From Opitutaceae bacterium (GTDB lineage: Bacteria; Verrucomicrobiota; Verrucomicrobiia; Opitutales; Opitutaceae): a stretch of 12,157 nucleotides of DNA. Below, piece after piece: positions 1-6,174 of the stretch. The notes under the pieces are model-generated. The model searched no databases and was not told where the DNA came from. It saw nothing but the letters and a program-made list of their open reading frames with translations. The stretch's first letter is position 1. The number at the start of each line of letters is the position of its first letter. The stretch lies in NCBI GenBank assembly GCA_005787865.1, contig SXZN01000143.1, positions 1 to 12,157 on the forward strand, given 5' to 3'. The position numbers and the translations under genes were made by a program.

Positions 1-128
1 GCACCGCGATCGCGTCGCGGGGGGCGGCGCTGGCTAGGTTGGGTGGCAGCAACAGGCGGAGCATAAGCAATGGCAGCTAGCACAACAGCCTGCTCCGCCC
101 ACCAGAGGCAAGCAAGGTTCGTGGTCAT
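1..128 (-). CDS. Possible 5' end of a gene leaving the left edge
   Basis: An open frame starts at an ATG at 128 and stays open for about 42 codons to the window edge. The predicted N-terminus has a hydrophobic stretch (AVVLAAIAYAPPVAA) followed by an Arg/Pro-rich segment, so it could be a signal peptide or a membrane anchor. A GGGGGG run lies about 8 bases before the ATG and could act as a weak ribosome site. I recognise no family. The short length and GC-rich sequence, in which open frames arise by chance, make this doubtful; it could equally be non-coding. Confidence 0.25.
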   Translation of the reverse strand, partial: MTTNLACLWWAEQAVVLAAIAYAPPVAATQPSQRRPPRRDRG

Positions 129-145
129 CGCCGTAGCCCCCCAGT

Positions 146-161
146 GGAAGCGCTCGCTTCC
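146..161. repeat. Perfect short inverted repeat
   Basis: GGAAGC and GCTTCC flank a four-base GCTC loop. It sits in the 85-base gap between the end of the small zinc-ribbon-like gene (214) and the possible gene start at 128. No T-run follows on either strand, so it is not a typical terminator. It could be a transcript hairpin or chance. Nothing else in 129-213 is recognisable, apart from six T's on the minus strand (192-197) with no good hairpin before them. Confidence 0.3.
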
Positions 162-213
162 TCTCGCCAGCACCGTGACGCCAATGGGAGCAAAAAACGA
201 ATGGTCCGTCAGT

Positions 214-378
214 CTAGCTCGTCGTTAAATGCCAGAGGCCGCACAGCGTGCAGCGGTAGGCGGAGCGTTGTCGTTCGACTCCGACCAAAAGCGCGGCATC
301 GAGGGCGTCCCCTTGCGTGCGATAGCGCCGCTTACGCGTGCACATCCGCTGTTTCATTTCGGGCGTGGGCTTTTTCAT
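214..378 (-). CDS. Small zinc-ribbon-like protein, 54 residues
   Basis: This is a short basic protein starting MKKPTPEMKQRMCTRKRRY. It has one Cys at residue 13, a CTLC pair at 42-45 and a His at 49 in the C-terminal motif RCTLCGLWHLT. A Cys near the start, then CxxC-x3-H near the end, suggests a small metal-binding (zinc ribbon-like) fold. I know similar basic 'KRRYRT..ALDAA...CxxCxxWHLT' small proteins as uncharacterised conserved bacterial proteins; no function is established. The frame continues upstream to an ATG at 495, but that extension overlaps the YkgJ-type gene and looks like non-coding translation, so the inner ATG was chosen. It lies 47 bases after the YkgJ-type gene on the same strand and may be cotranscribed with it. 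No Shine-Dalgarno sequence is visible. Confidence 0.55.
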   Translation of the reverse strand: MKKPTPEMKQRMCTRKRRYRTQGDALDAALLVGVERQRSAYRCTLCGLWHLTTS

Positions 379-425
379 GACCGGCGCCGCGTAAACTGGC
401 GGCAGCTCGCGACGTAGTCGAATGC

Positions 426-707
426 TTAAAGTGGCGTTGTGGGTTGCCGTAAGATTTTCCGACAAAGGTCGCTGCCGCGCGAAAAATCGCGGCAAGTTTG
501 CGGACGCTCATCATAAATCGTGCACAAGCGGGTAGTCAGATCCAAGGCCAGGCACGAGCCGTCGCTGCGTTGATCCATGCAGCGGACGCCGGCGTGTTCC
601 ATGACGAGTTCTTCTGGGACAAGGTCCCCTTCGCGGAGGGCGACGACGAGGTGGCAACATTGTCCGCAACCAGCACAGGCCGGGATATCGGGATGATCGT
701 TCAGCAT
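426..707 (-). CDS. YkgJ-family cysteine cluster protein
   Basis: A 93-residue protein with nine cysteines. It opens with CAGCGQCC (Cys 11, 14, 17, 18), followed by Cys 43, 52, 62, 72 and 82 within an RLCTIYDERPQTCRDF block. This is the signature of the YkgJ / CxxCxxCC family (once UPF0153), thought to bind zinc or an iron-sulfur cluster; the biochemical role is not settled. The frame is open upstream to 857, but that extension overlaps the L,D-transpeptidase and shows no family features, so the ATG at 707, ten residues before the first family Cys, was chosen. No Shine-Dalgarno sequence precedes it. It follows the transpeptidase by 68 bases and precedes the 54-residue protein by 47, all on one strand, so one transcript is plausible. 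The family call is firm; the function is unknown. Confidence 0.85.
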   Translation of the reverse strand: MLNDHPDIPACAGCGQCCHLVVALREGDLVPEELVMEHAGVRCMDQRSDGSCLALDLTTRLCTIYDERPQTCRDFSRGSDLCRKILRQPTTPL

Positions 708-775
708 GATGAGGACATCACATGCGCAGCGCGTGTGCGTACAGGCGACCTTTGTTTTTTTAACGTACGCGGGGC

Positions 776-1792
776 TTAGGGTTCGACGACTACCGGTAGT
801 CCAGTCCACGCAAGCTCGACGAGCGTGCGCGCATCCCAATTGGCGAGGCGAAAGCAACCATGGGATTCCGTGCGGCCAACTTTTTCAGGTTCGGGGGTGC
901 CATGAATCCCGTAGCCGCTGCGATCTAAACCGATCCAAGCGACGCCGACCGGATTATTCGGACCGGGGGCGATAATTAATTTGCGCCCGAGCTCTTGGGC
1001 CTCCGGTGATTCCGAGAATACGACCGGATCAAACGTGTAGTTAGGGTCAGCGATGACGACCGTCACATGCAATTCTCCCACGGGACGTTTTTCAACATTG
1101 CGCGCGATGCTGACGGGAAAGTGCAAAATGATGCGGCCGGTCTCATCAAAAGCTTGCAGCTCATGGGCCGCTAAGCCGATGCGTAGGCGGACGACTCGGC
1201 CGCTGGGAGTGATTTTGGCGACAGCTGGAACTTGAATCAGCGCGCCCGGTAGCAGCTCGTCCCAAATGAGGTGCGGGTTGAGTTTTTTTAATAAATTAGG
1301 ACTAGCGCGGTAATGTTCCGCAATCTGCTCGAGGGCGCTGCCATGGCTCAAGGCCGCTAACTCTGATTTGCCGAGCCACGTATCGGGCACAGGTTGAATA
1401 GCAGCTAAGTCTGCAGTGCTAAAATTATGCGTGGTCAGAGGTGCGGCGGTGAGCAAAAGATTTTCGCGAGTGAGGGGATTGAGTTCGCCGGTCTCCTCGA
1501 GTCCCGCATTGCGCTGGAAAGCGCGCAGCGCCGCGGCTGATTGGGCTCCGCGCACGCCATCAATGGAGCCACTGGAAAAGCCGCGCCGGGCTAATTCGAT
1601 TTGGGCTTCGAGCCAATTACTGACGGGGCGGAGCCCTTCGAGTCCCGCGGTGTCAGGGGCGGCTTCGTCCCCTTGCGCGGGAGTATCCTCGGGCGCCAGC
1701 TCTGCGGGGCGCGGGGCAGCTTGCGCTAAGCAATTTGTCCAAGCGAACAGTCCGAGCAAGCCAGACAGTCTGAGGAGGGTGTGTAGGGGCAT
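776..1792 (-). CDS. Secreted L,D-transpeptidase with PG-binding and LysM modules
   Basis: A 338-residue exported cell-wall enzyme. Residues 1-25 form a signal peptide ending near CLAQA. A peptidoglycan-binding-1 type domain (about 55-115, GFSSGSIDGVRG..SAAALRAFQ) and a LysM-like segment (about 148-191, LEQIAEHYRASPNLLKKLNP) precede the YkuD catalytic domain (about 200-336). The active-site motif is intact: His297 in GIHGTPEPE and His311/Cys313 in SHGCFRL. Enzymes of this family use the Cys to cleave a donor tetrapeptide and form 3-3 crosslinks or attach proteins to peptidoglycan; which of these applies here is not visible. The frame also permits an ATG at 1843, but the inner start puts the signal peptide at the N-terminus. 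No good Shine-Dalgarno is present. It is divergent from ychJ and may lead a transcript containing the YkgJ-type gene. Confidence 0.92.
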   Translation of the reverse strand: MPLHTLLRLSGLLGLFAWTNCLAQAAPRPAELAPEDTPAQGDEAAPDTAGLEGLRPVSNWLEAQIELARRGFSSGSIDGVRGAQSAAALRAFQRNAGLEETGELNPLTRENLLLTAAPLTTHNFSTADLAAIQPVPDTWLGKSELAALSHGSALEQIAEHYRASPNLLKKLNPHLIWDELLPGALIQVPAVAKITPSGRVVRLRIGLAAHELQAFDETGRIILHFPVSIARNVEKRPVGELHVTVVIADPNYTFDPVVFSESPEAQELGRKLIIAPGPNNPVGVAWIGLDRSGYGIHGTPEPEKVGRTESHGCFRLANWDARTLVELAWTGLPVVVEP

Positions 1793-1901
1793 GACCCGTA
1801 CAGCCTGCGAGGGTGCGGCCGAAATGAAAATCTCGAAATACACGGCGGCGGCGGTAGATTTCCCCTCGCTTCCGCCGCGGCGGCTCCACTAGTTCTCTGG
1901 G
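1793..1901. promoter_or_regulatory. Divergent intergenic region (promoters inferred)
   Basis: This 109-base spacer separates the start of the L,D-transpeptidase (minus) from the start of ychJ (plus). Both must be transcribed from here or from further away, so promoters are inferred from geometry. I could not find convincing -35/-10 boxes or an operator. If the transpeptidase starts at the alternative ATG at 1843, the spacer shrinks to 58 bases. Confidence 0.35.
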
Positions 1902-2423
1902 ATGGCCACTTCGCCCACCACTCTTCCTAAACCCGAACACTCTGCTGCTTGCCCCTGTGGCAGTGGGAAAAATTGGGGAGATTGCTGCGAACCAATCATC
2001 GCGGGTGCGCGGGTGGCGGCCACCGCTGAGCTGTTAATGCGTGCGCGTTTCACGGCGCATGTCCTGCGCGATTATCGTTTTTTGCATGAGACTCATCGGC
2101 CGACCGCCGGTAAGCCCTATGTCGCGGAGGAAGGTGAGCCCGTGATGCTCTGGACTAAATTAGTCGTGCACGCGCACGAAACGGGCAGCGATCCCGATAA
2201 AGCCTTTGTCGATTTTTCAGCTTACGGCACCGACGATGGCGTGGAGAAAGTCCTGCAAGAAAAGGCGGAATTTCTCCGCATCAATGGGGCTTGGCTTTAT
2301 AATCGGGAAGCGCGACTCGGCCCCGCGCCTTATAAGGCGGCGGTGCCTAAACCCGGCCGGAATGAACCGTGTCCTTGCGGCAGCGGGAAAAAATACAAGC
2401 AGTGTTGTTTGCTGAAAGCCTAG
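1902..2423 (+). CDS. ychJ: YchJ-family protein with two SEC-C motifs
   Basis: A 173-residue protein with the YchJ (UPF0225) layout: an N-terminal SEC-C zinc motif (Cys 17, 19, 28, 29 in CPCGSG..WGDCC), a central NTF2-like domain (about 37-147, containing ELLMRARFTAHVLRDYRFL), and a second SEC-C motif at the C-terminus (Cys 157, 159, 168, 169 in EPCPCGSGKKYKQCC). All eight zinc ligands are present. SEC-C motifs are best known from SecA, where the zinc site helps contact SecB and ribosomes; the function of YchJ proteins is unknown. Length and architecture match the E. coli protein as I recall it, with a slightly longer N-terminal lead. No Shine-Dalgarno sequence is visible before the ATG. It stands 218 bases before lysS and need not share its transcript. 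Confidence 0.87.
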   Translation: MATSPTTLPKPEHSAACPCGSGKNWGDCCEPIIAGARVAATAELLMRARFTAHVLRDYRFLHETHRPTAGKPYVAEEGEPVMLWTKLVVHAHETGSDPDKAFVDFSAYGTDDGVEKVLQEKAEFLRINGAWLYNREARLGPAPYKAAVPKPGRNEPCPCGSGKKYKQCCLLKA

Positions 2424-2426
2424 GGC

Positions 2427-2445
2427 CTCAGCGCGCTTCGCTGGG
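2427..2445 (+). terminator. Weak hairpin after ychJ
   Basis: A seven-pair stem (CTCAGCG with CGCTGGG, one G-T pair) and a five-base loop begin four bases after the ychJ stop codon. No T-run follows, so an intrinsic terminator is doubtful. The remainder of the gap to lysS (to 2641) shows no gene, convincing promoter or riboswitch; a 36-codon open frame at 2504-2614 has no support. Confidence 0.2.
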
Positions 2446-2641
2446 ATCAGCCCGCTTAGCTTAGGGATGATTGTTGGCTTTATCGCGTCCGAGTTCAGTC
2501 ATTATGCGGCGGGCGGAAGATCTTGCGGCAATAATTTGTTCGCGGCTGCCGGGTGGCGAAATGCCGGGTTGGGTTAGCCGCCGCCCAATCACTACTTTCC
2601 ATTTGCGCCCGTGACGCGGGCGGACAATCCTGCGCGACTCT

Positions 2642-4156
2642 ATGAGCGAGCTCCCCGAAGATATTTCCCACGATCAGCATGCCGTCCGGTTGAAGAAGCT
2701 GCAGGATATGCGCACGGCCGGGTTTGACCCTTTTCGCGCCAGCGTTGAGCAAACGCATTTTTCCGCTGAAGCGATGGCCTTGCATGTGGAGGGACAAGAC
2801 AACGCGGTAACCGTCAAGGTCGCTGGTCGCCTCGTGGTCATTCGCGACATGGGCAAGAGCCAGTTTGTTAAAATCCTCGATCAGCAGGGCCACATCCAGC
2901 TGTACCTGAAAAAAGACGTCATCGGGGAAGAGGCTTACGCTGCTTTTAAGAAACTCGATTTGGGAGATATCATTGGGGCGGAAGGCACTCTGTTTAAAAC
3001 GAAGACGGGTGAAATCACCGTGCGGGTGGGAAACTACATGCTCGTTAGTAAAGCCCTGCGCCCACTGCCCGAGAAATGGCATGGGCTGACGGATGCGGAG
3101 CAGGTCTATCGGCAGCGTTATCTCGATCTCATCGTCAATCTGGAGTCGCGGGCTCGGTTGATGCTGCGCAGTCGGATCGTCGCGAGCATTCGTCAGACAT
3201 TAGCTGAGCGGCAATTTATTGAAGTAGAAACGCCCGTGCTGGAAGGAGTCGCGGGCGGTGCTGTCGCCCGGCCCTTTGTGACGCACCACAACGCCCTGGG
3301 CGCAGATTTTTATCTCCGCATCGCGCTCGAATTGCGGCTCAAGCGTTTACTCGTTGGCGGCTACGATCGGGTTTTTGAGTTGGGCCGAATTTTCCGCAAC
3401 GAAGGGGTTTCGCGAAAGCATAATCCTGAATTCACCATGTTGGAGGTCTATCAAGCTTACACCGATTTTCGCGGAATGATGCAGTTGGTGCGGGCGATCT
3501 TTGATGATGTCTGCCGCAAAGTCTTAGGGACTTCCGAGATCAAGCACGCTGCCAGTGGCCAGATTATTAATTTTGCCGGTGAGTGGCGTGAGGCACGGTA
3601 TTTTGATTTGATTGATGCGGCCGTGGGCTCGTCGCTCAGCGCGCTGCGAGGGACCGCTGGGTATAAGGCCGCGGCGACGGCGGCCGCGCAACAACTCGGA
3701 CTCGAAATTCATCCGGGCTGGGAGACTTTTGAAATTGTGAACGAGATTTTTTCCAAAAAAATCGAGCCCACCCTCATTCAGCCTACCTTTGTGACTCACT
3801 TGCCGAAGGAGTTGTGTCCGTTGGCCAAGCTTAATTTGCAGGATTCAGGCTTAATCGATGTCTTTGAGTTGTGCATCGGCGGCATGGAAGTAGCGCCGGC
3901 TTACTCGGAGCAAAATGATCCCCTGGTGCAGCGCGCGATGTTTGCGGCGCAAGCCGGCGAGGATCAGCAGAAGCTGGATACTGATTTCTTGCTCGCGCTC
4001 GAGCATGGCATGCCCCCGGCGGGCGGCATGGGAATCGGGATCGATCGATTGTGCATATTATTGACCGGCGCGGAAAGCATTCGAGATGTGATTCTGTTCC
4101 CTTCGCTCCGTCCGGGCCAGGCGGGGGCGGGCTTAGCCGCCGCGGCTCCGGTTTAA
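2642..4156 (+). CDS. lysS: Lysyl-tRNA synthetase, class II
   Basis: A 504-residue cytoplasmic enzyme that charges tRNA-Lys with lysine using ATP. An N-terminal OB-fold anticodon-binding domain (about 57-137) precedes the class II catalytic core. Motif 1 lies near 176-200 (RIVASIRQTLAERQFIEVETP). Motif 2 lies near 243-272, with FRNEGVSRKHNPEFTMLEVY. Motif 3 lies near 460-489, with GGMGIGIDRL and FPSLRP. Length is normal for bacterial LysRS, and a short Ala/Gly-rich tail of about 13 residues follows motif 3. The active-site loop reads MEVAPAYSEQNDP, where many homologues have ELANA(F/Y)SELNDP, a mild variation. No Shine-Dalgarno precedes the ATG. The next gene, a Lol permease, starts 74 bases downstream on the same strand. 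A lysS-lolC/E-lolD order occurs in several bacterial phyla, so cotranscription is plausible. Confidence 0.98.
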   Translation: MSELPEDISHDQHAVRLKKLQDMRTAGFDPFRASVEQTHFSAEAMALHVEGQDNAVTVKVAGRLVVIRDMGKSQFVKILDQQGHIQLYLKKDVIGEEAYAAFKKLDLGDIIGAEGTLFKTKTGEITVRVGNYMLVSKALRPLPEKWHGLTDAEQVYRQRYLDLIVNLESRARLMLRSRIVASIRQTLAERQFIEVETPVLEGVAGGAVARPFVTHHNALGADFYLRIALELRLKRLLVGGYDRVFELGRIFRNEGVSRKHNPEFTMLEVYQAYTDFRGMMQLVRAIFDDVCRKVLGTSEIKHAASGQIINFAGEWREARYFDLIDAAVGSSLSALRGTAGYKAAATAAAQQLGLEIHPGWETFEIVNEIFSKKIEPTLIQPTFVTHLPKELCPLAKLNLQDSGLIDVFELCIGGMEVAPAYSEQNDPLVQRAMFAAQAGEDQQKLDTDFLLALEHGMPPAGGMGIGIDRLCILLTGAESIRDVILFPSLRPGQAGAGLAAAAPV

Positions 4157-4230
4157 GCCTAGGGCGAAAGGCGCAGCGTGACACGGAGGCTCGACCTAAT
4201 TCCTGACCCCTGCTAACTTATTTTTTAGCT

Positions 4231-5460
4231 ATGCCTTGGTACTTTTATTTAGCGCTGAAACAGCTGTTTCCCGCAGGGAGGCGGTTGCCATTCTTTACTT
4301 TAATCTCGGTGGCGGGCGTGGGCTTGGGCGTGGCGTTGATGTTAGTTTCGACGAGTGTGATGGGTGGCTTTGGGTATCAGATTAAGCGGATGATTATCGA
4401 TACGCAGGGGGAGGTGCAGATTCGTGGGCGCGGGCCGATTGAGGCGACGGCGGCCATGGAGCAAGCCATCGCTCGAGTGCCGGCGGTGACCGCAGCTGCG
4501 CCGTACGCGCAGGGTGTGGTGATGCTAGAATTTAATCGGCGACCAGCATTTCCAACCATTCAGGGCTTCGCGCTAGAGCGGATGCGCCAGGTGATTCCGC
4601 TGGAGCGTTACTTAATTGCCGGCGCTTGGTCCGACCTCGACGACGATGCGGTGATCCTCAGTTCGCTCTTAGCGAATTCGCTGGGAGTAAACGTGGGCGA
4701 TCTGGTCAGTGTTTATTCACCCTTGATGTTGGAGCGCATGAAAGCGCAAGAAGTGCTCTTGCCGCGAGCGGTGCGCGTGGCGGGGATTTTTCAGATCGGC
4801 CATCAGCAACTGGATAGTTCAACCGTGCTTTGTTCGCTGCGGTTGATGCAAGATCTCTACGGCATGGATCAATTAATCCACGGCTATAACGTGCGTCTGC
4901 AGCCCGGAGCGGATCCCGATGCAGCGGTGGCCGCGCTGAACGCCGTGCTGCCGCCGGTGGCGCGGGCCCTCACGTGGTTTGAAGCCAACGCGGATTTTCA
5001 AGCGGTGATTAGCTTTGAGCGAAATATGATCTTTTTCCTCCTGACATTTATTATCGTTGTCGCCGCTTTCTCCATCACGAGCTCGCTGTTGGTGACCGTC
5101 GTGCGAAAAACCCGTGAAATCGGTTTGCTCGGTGCGATGGGTGGGTCCGCGCAACAGGTCGCACTTTGTTTTTGTGTGCAAGGGTTGCTGATCGGGGCGG
5201 GGGGCACGCTCGGGGGCCTCGGGTTGGGTTTCACCTTGCTGCACTACCGCAACGCACTGGTGCAGTTCATTGCTAGCCTGACGATGGAACCCGAGGTATT
5301 TACGAAATTTTATCAATTTAGTTCCCTCCCGGCCCATACGGAATCGAAGGACGTAATTATCATTATTGTTTTCTCGATTCTCGCGGCAACTTTGGCGGGC
5401 CTAATCCCCGCTTGGCGGGCGGCTAGACTGAAACCGGTGGAGGCGCTGCGCAGTGAGTAA
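4231..5460 (+). CDS. LolC/LolE-family lipoprotein-releasing permease
   Basis: A 409-residue inner-membrane protein, the usual length for LolC/LolE. Four membrane segments are visible, at about 22-46, 266-290, 310-338 and 374-394. A large periplasmic domain lies between the first two (about 47-262). The C-terminal FtsX-like block includes VRKTREIGLLGAMGGS, and the protein ends IPAWRAARLKPVEALRSE, typical of MacB/FtsX/Lol permeases. With LolD it should extract outer-membrane lipoproteins from the inner membrane and pass them to LolA. Only one such permease gene is present, so it may act as a homodimer (as proposed for single-gene LolF systems) or have a partner elsewhere; hence no LolC or LolE symbol. 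No Shine-Dalgarno is present; an AT-rich stretch (TTATTTTTTAG) directly precedes the ATG. It shares eight bases with lolD. Confidence 0.9.
   Translation: MPWYFYLALKQLFPAGRRLPFFTLISVAGVGLGVALMLVSTSVMGGFGYQIKRMIIDTQGEVQIRGRGPIEATAAMEQAIARVPAVTAAAPYAQGVVMLEFNRRPAFPTIQGFALERMRQVIPLERYLIAGAWSDLDDDAVILSSLLANSLGVNVGDLVSVYSPLMLERMKAQEVLLPRAVRVAGIFQIGHQQLDSSTVLCSLRLMQDLYGMDQLIHGYNVRLQPGADPDAAVAALNAVLPPVARALTWFEANADFQAVISFERNMIFFLLTFIIVVAAFSITSSLLVTVVRKTREIGLLGAMGGSAQQVALCFCVQGLLIGAGGTLGGLGLGFTLLHYRNALVQFIASLTMEPEVFTKFYQFSSLPAHTESKDVIIIIVFSILAATLAGLIPAWRAARLKPVEALRSE
5439..5443 (+). promoter_or_regulatory. Ribosome binding site of lolD
   Basis: GGAGG, within GGTGGAGG, lies inside the end of the permease gene, nine bases before the GTG of lolD. 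It is the only strong Shine-Dalgarno sequence at any gene start here. It supports the GTG start and suggests translation of lolD by ribosomes finishing the permease gene (the two share eight bases). Confidence 0.75.
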
Positions 5461-6133
5461 CACCGTCACAATTCTTCGAGCAGCGGGCCTGCGCAAAAAT
5501 TATCCAAGCGGCGAGCGCACTTTGGCGGTGCTGCAGGGCGTCGATTTTTCCGTGAGCGCCGGTGAGACGGTCAGCGTGCGGGGTGAATCAGGTTCTGGTA
5601 AAAGTACTTTGTTAAATATTTTGGCGGGACTCGATCGATCAGAGGCCGGCGAATTGTGGTGGGGCGCCGAGGCCGCTCATCAGCTTAGTCTCGCCGAACT
5701 CACGGCCCGTCGTGGTCGGTATCTCGGTATGGTTTTTCAATCTTATTACCTGATTCCCGAGCTCGATGCTTACGCCAATATTCTGATGGCGGCCCGTCTG
5801 GTGGGGCGGGTGAGCGCAGCCGAGAAAGCACGGGTCACGCAGTTGCTTGAGCGCGTGGGCTTGGGGGAGCGGGGCCATCATCTGCCGAGCCAGCTTTCAG
5901 GCGGTGAGCGCCAACGCGTGGCGGTGGCGCGGGCGTTGCTGAATCGTCCGGCGATCATTTTAGCGGATGAACCGACCGGTAATCTCGATGAAGCGACGGG
6001 CGAGGGCATCATTGAGTTGCTCGTGAGCGCTTGCGCTGAGGCGCAAGCGGCGCTCGTGCTGGTGACGCATAATGTCGCTCACGCCAAAAAAACTCAGCGG
6101 CAACTCCACTTACAGGGCGGGCGATTTGCCTGA
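5453..6133 (+). CDS. lolD: Lipoprotein-releasing ABC transporter ATPase LolD
   Basis: A 226-residue ATPase with every motif of the family: Walker A GESGSGKST (44-52), Q-loop Gln96 in VFQSYYLIPELDAYANI, signature LSGGE (148-152), Walker B IILADEPTGNLD (168-179) and H-loop His206 in LVTHN. The segment after the Q-loop, with the signature and Walker B text, fits the LolD/MacB group that pairs with FtsX-type permeases. As the cytoplasmic motor it powers lipoprotein release by its overlapping neighbour. It starts with GTG, chosen because a strong ribosome site lies nine bases upstream and the frame overlaps the permease stop by eight bases, a classic coupled arrangement. The stop codon forms part of a hairpin that may end the transcript. 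No lolA or lolB lies in the window. Confidence 0.95.
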   Translation: MSNTVTILRAAGLRKNYPSGERTLAVLQGVDFSVSAGETVSVRGESGSGKSTLLNILAGLDRSEAGELWWGAEAAHQLSLAELTARRGRYLGMVFQSYYLIPELDAYANILMAARLVGRVSAAEKARVTQLLERVGLGERGHHLPSQLSGGERQRVAVARALLNRPAIILADEPTGNLDEATGEGIIELLVSACAEAQAALVLVTHNVAHAKKTQRQLHLQGGRFA

Positions 6134-6168
6134 GCCGAGCGGCTCACGCTTACCGCCTGAATTTTTTT
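6131..6168 (+). terminator. Possible terminator of the lysS-lol transcript
   Basis: TGAGCC and GGCTCA form a perfect six-pair stem with a four-base loop (6131-6146), using the lolD stop codon. Seven T's follow at 6162-6168, but 15 bases after the stem, further than usual. It lies between convergent genes (lolD and the propeller dehydrogenase), where termination is expected. On the minus strand no T-run follows the same hairpin. Confidence 0.4.
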
Positions 6169-6174
6169 AGCCGA

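Noticed and set aside
144..380. Plus-strand open frames near the left edge
   Set aside because: Arg/Ser-rich low-information translations overlapping the better-supported minus-strand small protein.
708..857. N-terminal extension of the YkgJ-type frame to an ATG at 857
   Set aside because: It overlaps the C-terminus of the transpeptidase, including its catalytic motif region, and adds Cys/Arg-rich text unlike the family.
2504..2614. Possible 36-codon upstream open frame before lysS
   Set aside because: No ribosome site, no recognisable peptide pattern such as a lysine run, and no attenuator-like hairpins around it.
2495..3082. Minus-strand open frame (195 codons) over the lysS start
   Set aside because: Most of it is antisense to the OB-fold of lysS; no family resemblance.
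4212..4229. GCTAA / TTAGC inverted repeat just before the Lol permease start
   Set aside because: The stem is only five mostly A-T pairs, and the T's lie in the loop, so it is not a terminator; probably chance in an AT-rich leader.
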